Positions 52,288-61,652 of a stretch of 64,000 nt of DNA are shown in pieces (within the stretch, counting starts at the first letter, position 1; every line of letters begins with the position of its first letter). A model generated the notes under the pieces. That model was given only the letters and a program-made list of their open reading frames with translations, was not told where the DNA came from and made no database searches. The DNA is from Alkalicoccobacillus murimartini (GTDB lineage Bacteria; Bacillota; Bacilli; Bacillales; Bacillaceae_D), in contig NZ_JAUSUA010000002.1 of assembly GCF_030813245.1 (NCBI RefSeq), positions 186,001 through 250,000 on the forward strand, read 5' to 3'. Position numbers and translations under genes: made by a program.

Positions 52288-54078
52288 CTACTCAGTCCAC
52301 TGCCATAAGTGAGTGTCATCTTTAAACGTAAACGGTTTAATTGTCACGTTCGTCAACTTACTATTCCAAGCATGGATTTCGTTTTCAGAGTAGACAGGTA
52401 GAACAGGAAGTTCATCAACAAAATTTTGTGCCCATTCTACATACTTCTCTTGACGATAATCTTGTTCAAATGCAAATTCAGGGTTTACCGCATCATCTAA
52501 TAATTGATCAGATGCTTCATTATCCCATCTAGGGTAGTTATATGGTGCTGTTGATTTATACAACGAAGACGGATCAGGGTCTCCAGCATCTAAAGACCAA
52601 CCTGCTAAATACAAATCAACATCCGTATTATTTTGTTCTACTAAATCAAAGTGAGCTGGAGCTTCACGTGGTGTTCTCAATTCTACTTTTAGTCCAACAG
52701 CTTCAAGATCTTGTTGGATAACTGGAGCCATTTTTTCACGTGTTTCATTTCCAACTGGATAATCAAGGTTTAATACTAATTCATTTCCATCCGGATCTTC
52801 ACGGAAGCCATCATCATTTGTATCAACATAACCAGCAGCCTCAAGAACTTCTTCAGCTTTTGCAGGGTCATGTTCGTATCCTTCAATTGCATCGGGGTTA
52901 TAAGCCCAAGAAGCTTCAGGGAATGGTGCATCAAGAACAATTCCTCGACCACCGAGTAACCCGTTTCCTGCTTCCGGATCCCCAACAATTGCTTGACGAT
53001 CAAAAGCATATGCAATGGCTTGTCTTAATTCCTTACTTTCAAGCTTCTCATTCACTTCCCATGTATCTTTATCAGATAATGATTCGTCTGGTCCATGATG
53101 AAGCTTAAAGCCCATATATTGGTAGCCCAACTGAGGCTGTTCAAATAATTCAATACCTTCTAGTTCCTCAATAGATGCAGCGTCTTGTGGTGCAAGGTCA
53201 CGAGGGATATAATCAAGCTCTCCGTTTTCAAGCATACCGCCCGCTACAGATTGGCCAACAGTCTTCCAAGTGATTGTCTCTAAGTGAGGAGCGCCTTGAT
53301 AATAATCTTCATTGGCTTCTAGGATGTATTGCTCACCTTCCATATAATCTGCTAACTTAAATGGACCGGTACCAACAACTTCACCCGCTTCTCTAGATGC
53401 GGCATTCTCTGGGATTTCAGCAACAGGAATATCGGCAAACACATGTTCAGGAATAATTGCAAAAGCCGTATCTGCTAGAGCTTTTACATTTGGTTCAGCA
53501 AACGTAAATTTCACTGTATAATCGTCAATCTTTTCAATTCCTTCAAACTCATCTGCTTCACCTGAGCTATATTCCTCGTACCCAACTAAGCTATTCACAT
53601 AATCAACACGAACTCCACCAGCTGTTACATAATCAGGATCAGCTATACTTGTAAATGTAAAAATTACATCATCAGCGTTAAAATCTTCGCCATCATGCCA
53701 TTTCACATCTTCACGTAGAGTATATGTTAACTCCGTATTATCATCACTGAATTCCCAACCTTCAGCTAATTTAGGGATAAAAGTGAATTCTTCGTCTTGC
53801 GTGACTAAGGCTTCATGAGTAATATCTAGGATATGTGCATCGTATAGGGCTGTATAAAAAATAGGATTAAATAAGTTCTCTGGAGGAGAGAACATCGCAA
53901 GGTTTACGTTTCCTCCCTCAACTGGACCGCCTTGTTCTTCACTTCCACCACCATCAGAGGTTCCGCCGCCACCGCCTGTACTAGATGGACTATCAACAGA
54001 GTCACCCGAGCAAGCTCCTAGCACCAGTCCTAAAGAAAGTGCACCACTTAATACGTACAATACATTTTTGTTTTTCAT
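52288..54078 (-). CDS. Peptide-binding lipoprotein, OppA/DppA type (operon 2)
   Basis: SBP_bac_5 family binding protein of about 596 residues. The lipobox LGAC gives the lipidated Cys23, followed by a Gly/Ser-rich acidic linker. The body has typical DppA/OppA features (LAEGWEFSDDNTELTYTLRE, WHDGEDFNADDV, GTGPFKLADY, AYAFDRQAIV). The ATG at 54078 follows GAGGGGG; a TTG three bases upstream is less likely. It sits between the ATPase pair and the permease pair, unlike operon 1 where it is last. Confidence 0.9.
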   Translation of the reverse strand: MKNKNVLYVLSGALSLGLVLGACSGDSVDSPSSTGGGGGTSDGGGSEEQGGPVEGGNVNLAMFSPPENLFNPIFYTALYDAHILDITHEALVTQDEEFTFIPKLAEGWEFSDDNTELTYTLREDVKWHDGEDFNADDVIFTFTSIADPDYVTAGGVRVDYVNSLVGYEEYSSGEADEFEGIEKIDDYTVKFTFAEPNVKALADTAFAIIPEHVFADIPVAEIPENAASREAGEVVGTGPFKLADYMEGEQYILEANEDYYQGAPHLETITWKTVGQSVAGGMLENGELDYIPRDLAPQDAASIEELEGIELFEQPQLGYQYMGFKLHHGPDESLSDKDTWEVNEKLESKELRQAIAYAFDRQAIVGDPEAGNGLLGGRGIVLDAPFPEASWAYNPDAIEGYEHDPAKAEEVLEAAGYVDTNDDGFREDPDGNELVLNLDYPVGNETREKMAPVIQQDLEAVGLKVELRTPREAPAHFDLVEQNNTDVDLYLAGWSLDAGDPDPSSLYKSTAPYNYPRWDNEASDQLLDDAVNPEFAFEQDYRQEKYVEWAQNFVDELPVLPVYSENEIHAWNSKLTNVTIKPFTFKDDTHLWQWTE

Positions 54079-54179
54079 CAAATCCCCCTCACTATTTTTT
54101 AACCTGATTTTGCACGTGTGTTATAGCTTCTAAGCTCAATCCCGCTACCTCACCCCCCTTAAAGCAGGAACTACACTAT

Positions 54180-55187
54180 TTATTCAGCTTTAGCAGCTGC
54201 CACATCTGTTGTGTACAAATGACAAGCCGTCATTTGACCAGGTCCATGTTCAGTTAAAACAGGACGTTCGACTTTACAGCGATCATGCACTTTTGGACAC
54301 CTCGTATGAAATGCGCACCCTGTTGGAGGGTTAGCTGGACTTGGCAATTCACCTTTTAAAGCTGCTTTTTCACGTTTGACCGTTACATCCGTTGATGGAA
54401 CAGCAGCAATTAATGCTTGTGTATATGGATGAAGTGGTTTCTTGTATAGAATGTCTTTGTCAGCAATTTCAACAATTCTTCCTAAATACATCACAGCGAC
54501 TCGATCACTAATGTGTTTGACGACACTTAAATCATGAGCGATAAACATATACGTTAAATCAAATTCTTTCTGAAGATCCTGCATAAGATTTAGTACCTGA
54601 GATTGTACAGAAACATCAAGTGCCGAAACCGGTTCATCACCAATTATGAATTCAGGATTTGTACTAAGAGCCCGTGCAATGCCGATACGTTGCCTTTGTC
54701 CACCCGAAAATTCATGAGGATATTTAGAATAGGCTTCCCTTGGAAGTCCTACTTTTTCGAGTAGTTCATGTGCTTTCTCTTTGCGGCCTGCTTTACTTGC
54801 AATCGTTTTATGTACGAGTAACGGTTCCTCTAATAATTCTCCAATACTCATCCGTGGATTAAGTGATGCGTATGGGTCTTGAAATACCATCTGCATGTCT
54901 CGACGCAATTTTCGAATTTTAGAATTTCTAATCTTGGCAAAATTCTGTTCATTAAAAATGATCTCACCTTCTGTAGGATTGATAAGCTTTAATACCATTC
55001 TGCCAAGCGTTGATTTCCCCGAACCTGATTCTCCAACGATTCCTAGTGTCTCACCCTTGTAGATGGTAAAGCTCACATCATCCACAGCTTTGACATCTCC
55101 AACTTTACGTTGCAAGATTCCCTTATTTATTGGAAAGTATTTTTTTAAGCCTTTTACCTCAACTAAAGGAACTTTCTTCTCTGTCAT
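54180..55187 (-). CDS. Peptide ABC importer ATPase, OppF/DppF type (operon 2)
   Basis: ATPase of 335 residues. Walker A GESGSGKST, signature FSGGQRQRIGIARAL, Walker B FIIGDEPVSALDV and an oligo_HPY C-terminal extension with cysteines in the order CAFHTRCPKVHDRC and TACHLY. In related importers such Cys clusters hold an iron-sulfur centre. It overlaps the OppD-type gene by four bases. Confidence 0.92.
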   Translation of the reverse strand: MTEKKVPLVEVKGLKKYFPINKGILQRKVGDVKAVDDVSFTIYKGETLGIVGESGSGKSTLGRMVLKLINPTEGEIIFNEQNFAKIRNSKIRKLRRDMQMVFQDPYASLNPRMSIGELLEEPLLVHKTIASKAGRKEKAHELLEKVGLPREAYSKYPHEFSGGQRQRIGIARALSTNPEFIIGDEPVSALDVSVQSQVLNLMQDLQKEFDLTYMFIAHDLSVVKHISDRVAVMYLGRIVEIADKDILYKKPLHPYTQALIAAVPSTDVTVKREKAALKGELPSPANPPTGCAFHTRCPKVHDRCKVERPVLTEHGPGQMTACHLYTTDVAAAKAE

Positions 55188-56173
55188 ACACTCACCGCCT
55201 CTTCCTTATACAACACACATCTGACAGCACGAGTATCCGCCAAGTTCATAAGTGAAGGCATTTCTGCTGTACATTCATCGGAGGCGTGTGGACAACGCGG
55301 TGCAAATCGACATCCTTGTGGAAAACGATGTGCTGCTGGCACTACTCCTGGTATCGCATCCAATCGTTCTTTTTGCTCATCATCAATCTTAGGCATGCTA
55401 TTAAGTAAACCCACTGTATAAGGGTGCTTTGGATTTGTAAAAAGCTCATAAGCCGTAGCCTCTTCTACAACCTGTCCGGCATACATCACTAGCACTCGAT
55501 CAGCCATCTCTGCGACGACTCCTAAATCATGTGTAATCAATAGAATAGAAGAATGAAATTCCTCTTTAACCTTAAGCATCAAATCTAGGATTTGTTGTTG
55601 AATGGTTACATCTAATGCAGTGGTAGGCTCATCAGCAATTAACAGCTTCGGGTTACAGGCCATAGCAATCGCAATCATGACTCTTTGCCTCATTCCCCCA
55701 GATAATTGATGAGGAAATTCCTTAAGCATGTCTTCTGCTCGTCCAAAACCAACTAACTTTAACAAACGAACTGTTTCTAATTTAGCTTCTTTTTTGGAAA
55801 CTTTTTTGTGTCTAATTAACGTTTCTGCAATTTGGTTACCAATCGTAAACACTGGGTTCAAAGAGGTCATGGGTTCCTGAAAAATCATAGACATTTCATT
55901 TCCTCTTATTTGATCAAGCTTTTTATCAGATAGTCCAATTAATTCATGACCATCTAACTTTACTGAACCTTGGATATTGGCTGGAGGTGAAAATAAAAGC
56001 CCCATTATGGTTAGTGAAGTAACGCTTTTGCCACTACCTGATTCTCCAACTACAGCTAGAGTTTCTCCCTTATTCACTTGAAAACTCACATCATCCACAG
56101 CTTTAACTGTTCTCGTTTTGCTAACTTCAAAATAGGTCTTTAAATGTTTGACCTCGAGAAGCGGCTCCGACAT
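55184..56173 (-). CDS. Peptide ABC importer ATPase, OppD/DppD type (operon 2)
   Basis: ATPase of 329 residues. Walker A GESGSGKSV, signature LSGGMRQRVMIAIAM, Walker B LLIADEPTTALDV, His switch ITHDLGVVAE, and C-terminal CRFAPRCPHASDEC plus VRCVLY with the full four-Cys pattern. TAGGAGGGG precedes the ATG. It follows the AsnC-family gene by 24 bases. Confidence 0.92.
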   Translation of the reverse strand: MSEPLLEVKHLKTYFEVSKTRTVKAVDDVSFQVNKGETLAVVGESGSGKSVTSLTIMGLLFSPPANIQGSVKLDGHELIGLSDKKLDQIRGNEMSMIFQEPMTSLNPVFTIGNQIAETLIRHKKVSKKEAKLETVRLLKLVGFGRAEDMLKEFPHQLSGGMRQRVMIAIAMACNPKLLIADEPTTALDVTIQQQILDLMLKVKEEFHSSILLITHDLGVVAEMADRVLVMYAGQVVEEATAYELFTNPKHPYTVGLLNSMPKIDDEQKERLDAIPGVVPAAHRFPQGCRFAPRCPHASDECTAEMPSLMNLADTRAVRCVLYKEEAVSV

Positions 56174-56197
56174 CCTGTCCCCTCCTATGCATATATT

Positions 56198-56653
56198 CTA
56201 TGAATCGGTAATATATGAAAACGAATCTTTATACTGTTTTAATTCAACACTTAGGTCGGATGAAATAATCCCTTCAATAGATGACAATTGCTGATTAACG
56301 AATGTGATTAGATCATGCTTATTTTTAAAATAAGCCTGTACAATTAAATCATATTGACCTGAAAATGCAGCGACAAAACGTACCTCTGATTGCTGCCTTA
56401 ATGCTTCAGCCACTTGGTCCTGACAGCCAAGCTGTGTTTTAATCCACATAATTACTTGAACCTCAAGACCCAAACTAGTCGGATCCATATGTATATTAAA
56501 TTGAAAATACTTATTATTCAGCATTTTTTTGACCCTAGTTCGTACGGTTCCTTCACTAATGTGCAAGTTATCTGCAATTTTAGTAAATGCTGACTTTCCA
56601 TTCATTTGTAAATGCATTAATATCGCTCGATCAAGCGCATCAATTCCTCCCAT
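56198..56653 (-). CDS. Lrp/AsnC-family regulator heading operon 2
   Basis: Regulator of 151 residues: N-terminal helix-turn-helix (FTKIADNLHISEGTVRTRVKKML) and a C-terminal RAM effector domain (VRFVAAFSGQYDLIVQAYFK). It resembles the regulator at 62713-63162 along its whole length, so the two are paralogues. Position and orientation suggest it controls the peptide importer behind it, perhaps in response to an amino acid. A WACGA-N4-TCGTA repeat lies in its upstream region. AAAAGGAGGG precedes the ATG. Confidence 0.9.
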   Translation of the reverse strand: MGGIDALDRAILMHLQMNGKSAFTKIADNLHISEGTVRTRVKKMLNNKYFQFNIHMDPTSLGLEVQVIMWIKTQLGCQDQVAEALRQQSEVRFVAAFSGQYDLIVQAYFKNKHDLITFVNQQLSSIEGIISSDLSVELKQYKDSFSYITDS

Positions 56654-56810
56654 AGTCCCTCCTTTTAGTTAAATAATTCAACGTTTTAACATATTATTGA
56701 ATAGTTTTCTAAATTATAATAGATTATCCCACGAATCGCAATATTCTTTTTATTTAAATAATGATTTTATAGTAAATTTTCTGACAACATTTGTCGAAAA
56801 GCCATTTTTC

Positions 56811-56824
56811 AACGAATTATCGTA
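56811..56824. promoter_or_regulatory. AsnC-type box upstream of the operon 2 regulator
   Basis: AACGAATTATCGTA, an inverted repeat ACGA-N4-TCGT of the same architecture as TACGAGAATTCGTA at 63360-63373. Single TACGA half-sites also occur close by at about 56842 and 56874. It lies about 160 bases before the regulator gene. Confidence 0.45.
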
Positions 56825-56930
56825 CATAAATGACCTACTCAGTACGATATGGTCACCGGATTTTAGAAAGAAGTACGAATCTTCTTACCTCATTTATAGT
56901 GTTAGTGAAACATTTGTTTTACTACAATAT

Positions 56931-56958
56931 TAAAAAAGCCCAGCAAATATGCTGGACT
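56931..56958 (-). terminator. Terminator of the first peptide-importer operon
   Basis: AGTCCAGCA with TGCTGGGCT around TATT, followed by six T on the minus strand, 16 bases past the binding-protein stop. Confidence 0.9.
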
Positions 56959-56974
56959 CTAGTAGAAAATGTTA

Positions 56975-58813
56975 CTAGTTAGCTGTTTCCGCAGAATCAG
57001 CAGTAACACCTAGTTCATTAAGATAGACTTCTGTACCAGAAGCTCTGAATGGAGCGAAATTAACAACACGGTTGTTAACAGCTGTTAACTCAGCACGGTA
57101 AAGAGTTGGGAATGCTGGAACTTGCTCAACCATATATTCCTGCCACTCTTTGTAAATTTCTTGTCTTTTCTCTACATTAAGTGCTTCAGAAGATACACCT
57201 TGCGCTAGTAACTCATCGTTTTTCTCATCAGTCCAACGAGTGTAGTTATAAGCGGCCGAGCTTCCCCATAGACCAGTTGGGTCAACATCAGAACCTACGC
57301 CCCAAGCACCTTGATATACATCAATCGCTTGATCTGCAGCTTCTAGACGATCATAGAACGTATTGAACTCTTGCAGACGACCGTCTAATAGTTCAACTTT
57401 AATTCCTACTTGACCCCATGCTTGGGTGTAGTACGTCGCAATTGGTTCAGCAGTATCGCCACCACTCATAGATGCGAAGTTTAGTGATAACTCATCCCCA
57501 TTTGGATCTTCACGGAATCCGTCACCGTCAACATCTTCGTACCCAGCATCATCAAGAATTTGATTCGCTTTATCTTGATCAAATGTATATCCTTCAATCG
57601 ATTCATCATGATAATCAGGATGGGATGGTGGAATCAGTGTAGTTCCTCCCCATCTTAAGCCATCATAAAACTGGTTAGCTACTCTTTCATTATCAACAGC
57701 GTATGCCATGGCTTTACGTAGCTCGATATCAGAAATTTGTTTCTCCGTATCAAATACGTTTTGATTATCTTCCCATGTTCCCATTTGGAAACCAATATAT
57801 GTGTATGCTAGGTCAGTAATACCTAAGAATTCAACATTTGTTAGATTCTCATAGCTATCTTTGTATAGATCTGTTGGGAATACGGCAATATCTGCATCTC
57901 CAGCTTCAAGCGTTTGAGTAATAACCTGTGGGTTCACAATACTTAAAACCACTTCGTCAAGGTTAGGCTCTCCACGCCAGTAATCTTCATTTTTCTTAAA
58001 GACTACAGCTTCCCCAGGTGTAATAGAGTCAACAACAAATGCTCCATAACCAATTGGGTTCTCACGCACTTCTGGAGATGATTCCATTTCCGCTACTGGA
58101 ATATCTTCAAAAATGTGTTTCGGCATTGGATATGTCCAGATACCACTAGCAAGTAATGAAGGATTTGCTTCTGTAAATGTAATTTCTAACGTTTTATCAT
58201 CAATCACATTTAAACCAGAGATCTCATCCGCTTCACCTTCACGATATTCATTAAAACCTTCAATATTGGAAGCTTCTGTAAAACGAACACCTGGATATTC
58301 TTCATCACCCAATACCTCAAATGAGAACGCCCAGTCTTCCGCTGTTAAAGGCTCTCCATCTGACCAATTTACATTATCACCAATTGTAAATGTAAAGACG
58401 TCTCCATCATCATTGATTTCGAACGTAGCAGCGCCTTCTTGTGTATATGTGTAGTTTTCATCAACAGCTAGTAGACTTTCATCAAACCATTGTAGGATTT
58501 GAGCATCATACGTACCTTGATAGAAATTATAGTTTAATGTTCCTTCGAATGGAGTATCGGTAACAAGTGCAACATTGATAGAGCCGCCATCAATAATATC
58601 GTCTCCATTTTCCCCTTTAATAACTTCAAAATCTTCAATAGAGAATAATGGCTCCTCTTCTTCTCCTGTTTCCTCGTTGTCTCCACCGGCAGAACCTCCA
58701 TTATCAGAAGAACCTCCATCTGAATCGCCGCCGCATGCTGCAAGAGCTAAAACTAGCGCAGTTGTAGAAGCAAGTAAAACCGTCTTTTTCTTCGTACGAT
58801 CAAATTTTTTCAT
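56975..58813 (-). CDS. Peptide-binding lipoprotein, OppA type (operon 1)
   Basis: SBP_bac_5 binding protein of 612 residues: lipobox LAAC with Cys27, then a long Gly/Ser/Glu linker (residues 28-60). The body shares the family layout (TFTIGDNVNWSDGEPLTAEDW, GYGAFVVDSITPGE, MAYAVDNERVANQFYDG). It is a paralogue of the operon 2 binding protein but clearly diverged. AAAAGGAGGAG precedes the ATG. It is the last gene of lrp-D-F-B-C-A. Confidence 0.9.
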   Translation of the reverse strand: MKKFDRTKKKTVLLASTTALVLALAACGGDSDGGSSDNGGSAGGDNEETGEEEEPLFSIEDFEVIKGENGDDIIDGGSINVALVTDTPFEGTLNYNFYQGTYDAQILQWFDESLLAVDENYTYTQEGAATFEINDDGDVFTFTIGDNVNWSDGEPLTAEDWAFSFEVLGDEEYPGVRFTEASNIEGFNEYREGEADEISGLNVIDDKTLEITFTEANPSLLASGIWTYPMPKHIFEDIPVAEMESSPEVRENPIGYGAFVVDSITPGEAVVFKKNEDYWRGEPNLDEVVLSIVNPQVITQTLEAGDADIAVFPTDLYKDSYENLTNVEFLGITDLAYTYIGFQMGTWEDNQNVFDTEKQISDIELRKAMAYAVDNERVANQFYDGLRWGGTTLIPPSHPDYHDESIEGYTFDQDKANQILDDAGYEDVDGDGFREDPNGDELSLNFASMSGGDTAEPIATYYTQAWGQVGIKVELLDGRLQEFNTFYDRLEAADQAIDVYQGAWGVGSDVDPTGLWGSSAAYNYTRWTDEKNDELLAQGVSSEALNVEKRQEIYKEWQEYMVEQVPAFPTLYRAELTAVNNRVVNFAPFRASGTEVYLNELGVTADSAETAN

Positions 58814-58831
58814 ACCTTATGACTCCTCCTT

Positions 58832-59725
58832 TTAACCTCTTCTTTGTTTTGCGTCAGTCGCCCGCTTCAGCGCTTGTCCGACATTATTTATACACAGCAT
58901 CAATACAAAAATTAGAATTGACGCAGGTAACCAAATCCATGGCCGTAGCTCTAATACAGAAGGGTTTCGCGCATACCCTACAAGTGTCCCCAGACTTGGT
59001 GTTGACTCTGGGAATCCAAAACCTAAAAATGATAATGCAGACTCTAAACCAATATTTGCAGCTAAATTCAATGTCATTGTTACGATAATTAATGACATGA
59101 TATTAGGTAATAGATGGACAAATAAAATCTTCATATGAGATGATCCTAATGTTCTTGCAGCATGTATATACTCTAAAGCCGACTCTTGCATGGCTTTAGC
59201 TCTAATAATTCTTGCAATATGCATCCAAAGGAATGCAGCCATAATAAGGGAAAACGTCCAAACATCATATTTGGGTACAATGGTTACAAAAACAATGATA
59301 ATCATGGTATTTGGTAACGATTGAAAAAAATCAAGAACTCGCATTAGGATATTATCAATCCAACCACCAAAATAACCTGCAATAAGACCTACTAATATTC
59401 CTGTCACTCCACTAATTAACGTTACTAAGATCCCAATTGATAAGGAATTACGAGTTCCTATGATTAACTGCCCAAAAATATCTCGACCACCATAATCTGT
59501 TCCTAACCAAAAATCACGTGATGGAGGCTCATACATTGCAAACAAATCAACAGAAACGATTTGATCTTTATCAAGTATTAATGAAATGCTATAAACTGCC
59601 AGCGCTACTAAAGCAACTAGCAGAAAAGAAATAAATGCTATTTTATCGCGGACAATCTCACGCCAGATGATTCGTATTCCGGATGGAGATTTTTCTTCCG
59701 CAGCAACACTCTTAGCCAAAACCAT
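58832..59725 (-). CDS. Peptide ABC importer permease, OppC type (operon 1)
   Basis: Permease of 297 residues with an OppC_N start (REIVRDKIAFISFLLVALVA), BPD_transp_1 helices and the EAA-type loop HAARTLGSSHMKILFVHLLPN. The start may be the ATG at 59725 or, judged by distance to AGAGGTG, the TTG two codons in at 59719. It lies 18 bases before the binding-protein gene. Confidence 0.9.
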   Translation of the reverse strand: MVLAKSVAAEEKSPSGIRIIWREIVRDKIAFISFLLVALVALAVYSISLILDKDQIVSVDLFAMYEPPSRDFWLGTDYGGRDIFGQLIIGTRNSLSIGILVTLISGVTGILVGLIAGYFGGWIDNILMRVLDFFQSLPNTMIIIVFVTIVPKYDVWTFSLIMAAFLWMHIARIIRAKAMQESALEYIHAARTLGSSHMKILFVHLLPNIMSLIIVTMTLNLAANIGLESALSFLGFGFPESTPSLGTLVGYARNPSVLELRPWIWLPASILIFVLMLCINNVGQALKRATDAKQRRG

Positions 59726-59749
59726 TCACCTCTGCTCTAATAAAAGAAA

Positions 59750-60715
59750 TTATTTAATCCGAATTCTCGGATCAACCAAACTCATAATAATATCTGATAA
59801 TAATCCACCTAAAATGTATGCCAATCCAAATATAAGAACAAGTGCAGTTACTACACTAAAGTCTCTTGTATTAATCGATTGGACAAACAATTGACCCATA
59901 CCAGGATACGTATAGATTGCCTCAACAAAAATCGAGCCAGATATCAGTAAAGTAATTTCATATCCAAAAAGAGCGGCAACTGGCATCAACGAATTACGGA
60001 AAATATGTTTGTTATATAATCTTTTTTCTGAAACTCCTTTTGAGCGTGCTAGACGAACAAAATCTTTTTGTTTTGTATCTACAATTTCACTTCGTAAATA
60101 CTGGACCGTACCCGTTATTCCAATTAACGCAATAGAAAATGATGGTAAAATCAAATGATTTATTTTACTTAGTACATACTCCAAAGTGCCTGGTTCTAGA
60201 CCAGGAGTTACACTTCCACCAGTAGGAAACCATCTGAGCATAAAACCAAAAACTAGTAACATAATTAAAGCAAAGATAAACAAAGGTGTAGCAAACCCTA
60301 CATAAGTGTATCCAGTAATTAAACGGTCACGAATCGTATCGTGGTATTTACCACTAATAATTCCTAAAGGAATCCCCATAAGGTAAATTAGAATAGTTGA
60401 AAATAATGATAACCAGACAGTGTTCCATACTCTAGACTCTATTAAATCAGTAACAGGTACTTTTCGGGCAAAAGAACGTCCGAAATCTCCTTGTAACGCA
60501 TTTAAAACCCAATCCTTATACTGTATATACCAAGGGTTATCCACACCCATAGCCACTCTCATTTCTTGAATGACTTCAGGAGGGAGATCGGGATCCCCTA
60601 TAAGACCAGTTAATGCGTCACCTGGCATAGCCTGAGCCAACAAGAAGACAAAAAGAGAAAGAAGAATTAGCTGAGGTATGGCTATAATTAACCTTCTCAA
60701 AATAAATTTCCACAT
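59750..60715 (-). CDS. Peptide ABC importer permease, OppB type (operon 1)
   Basis: Permease of 321 residues (MWKFILRRLIIAIPQLILLS, LARSKGVSEKRLYNKHIFRN loop). The ATG at 60715 lies one base after the stop of the OppF-type gene, with GGAAAGG nine bases upstream. It pairs with the OppC-type permease 24 bases on. Confidence 0.9.
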   Translation of the reverse strand: MWKFILRRLIIAIPQLILLSLFVFLLAQAMPGDALTGLIGDPDLPPEVIQEMRVAMGVDNPWYIQYKDWVLNALQGDFGRSFARKVPVTDLIESRVWNTVWLSLFSTILIYLMGIPLGIISGKYHDTIRDRLITGYTYVGFATPLFIFALIMLLVFGFMLRWFPTGGSVTPGLEPGTLEYVLSKINHLILPSFSIALIGITGTVQYLRSEIVDTKQKDFVRLARSKGVSEKRLYNKHIFRNSLMPVAALFGYEITLLISGSIFVEAIYTYPGMGQLFVQSINTRDFSVVTALVLIFGLAYILGGLLSDIIMSLVDPRIRIK

Positions 60716-60716
60716 A

Positions 60717-61652
60717 TCAGTCAACCTTTCCAGGTAATGCAGCTAGGTGAGTATCAGAAATTCGCTGCAAATCTAAAACCTGTCCTTCTTCATCAAAATA
60801 ATCATTATACGAGCTAGAATATTGTTCTGAGACGTCTTTTCGAAATGCGTCTCGTTCTTCTCTATTATCTGGGTCTATATCTGGAATAGCTGATAGTAAC
60901 CTCTTTGTGTAGATATGTTGAGGGTTATTAAAGATATCATCACTCGTTCCCTCTTCAACAAATCTACCTTTGTACATAATGCCTATACGATCACATATAT
61001 GACGGATAATTCCTAAGTCATGACTAATGAATAAGTATGTTAGATTAAGCTCCTTTTGAATATCCTGCATAAAGTTTAATACTTGTGCTTGGACCGAAAC
61101 ATCCAATGCCGAAACAGGCTCATCGGCAATAATAAGTTTAGGTTTTAAGGCAATTGCACGAGCAATACCGATGCGTTGTCTTTGACCTCCGGAAAACTCG
61201 TGAGGATACTTATAGATACTCTCAGGATTCAATCCTACTTTATCCAGTAATTCTTGAACCGCTTTTTTCTCTTCTATCCGAGTAAGCTTCTCAAAATTAC
61301 GGAGCGGCTCTGCAATGATATCCATGACTCTTTTTTTGGGGTTTAATGATGCATAAGGATCTTGAAAGATCATTTGAATATCCTTTCGAAAATCAAACCC
61401 ACCCTTAAGTCCTTTTGTTATGTCTTTGCCGTCAAATAATACTTGGCCACCTGTAATTTCATTTAATCCAATAACTGCGCGTCCTGAAGTAGTTTTCCCT
61501 GAACCAGACTCTCCCACTAATCCGTAGGTTTGGCCAGGCTCTAAATTAAAAGAGACTCCATTTACAGCTTTAACATGTCCTACTGTACGTTTAAGAATTC
61601 CAGCTTTAATAGGAAAATGTACATTAAGATCTTTAACTTCCAGTAACGCCAT
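60717..61652 (-). CDS. Peptide ABC importer ATPase, OppF type lacking the Cys cluster (operon 1)
   Basis: ATPase of 311 residues. Walker A GESGSGKTT, signature FSGGQRQRIGIARAI, Walker B LIIADEPVSALDV. The C-terminal extension is acidic (EEGQVLDLQRISDTHLAALP) and has none of the cysteines of the oligo_HPY motif seen in operon 2. The ATG at 61652 has GAGGAGG upstream and overlaps the OppD-type gene by 20 bases. Confidence 0.9.
   Translation of the reverse strand: MALLEVKDLNVHFPIKAGILKRTVGHVKAVNGVSFNLEPGQTYGLVGESGSGKTTSGRAVIGLNEITGGQVLFDGKDITKGLKGGFDFRKDIQMIFQDPYASLNPKKRVMDIIAEPLRNFEKLTRIEEKKAVQELLDKVGLNPESIYKYPHEFSGGQRQRIGIARAIALKPKLIIADEPVSALDVSVQAQVLNFMQDIQKELNLTYLFISHDLGIIRHICDRIGIMYKGRFVEEGTSDDIFNNPQHIYTKRLLSAIPDIDPDNREERDAFRKDVSEQYSSSYNDYFDEEGQVLDLQRISDTHLAALPGKVD

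Noticed and set aside
56697-56933. 78-codon plus-strand frame before the operon 2 regulator
   Set aside because: It covers the regulator's promoter region and likely operator, lacks a ribosome site and ends inside a terminator.
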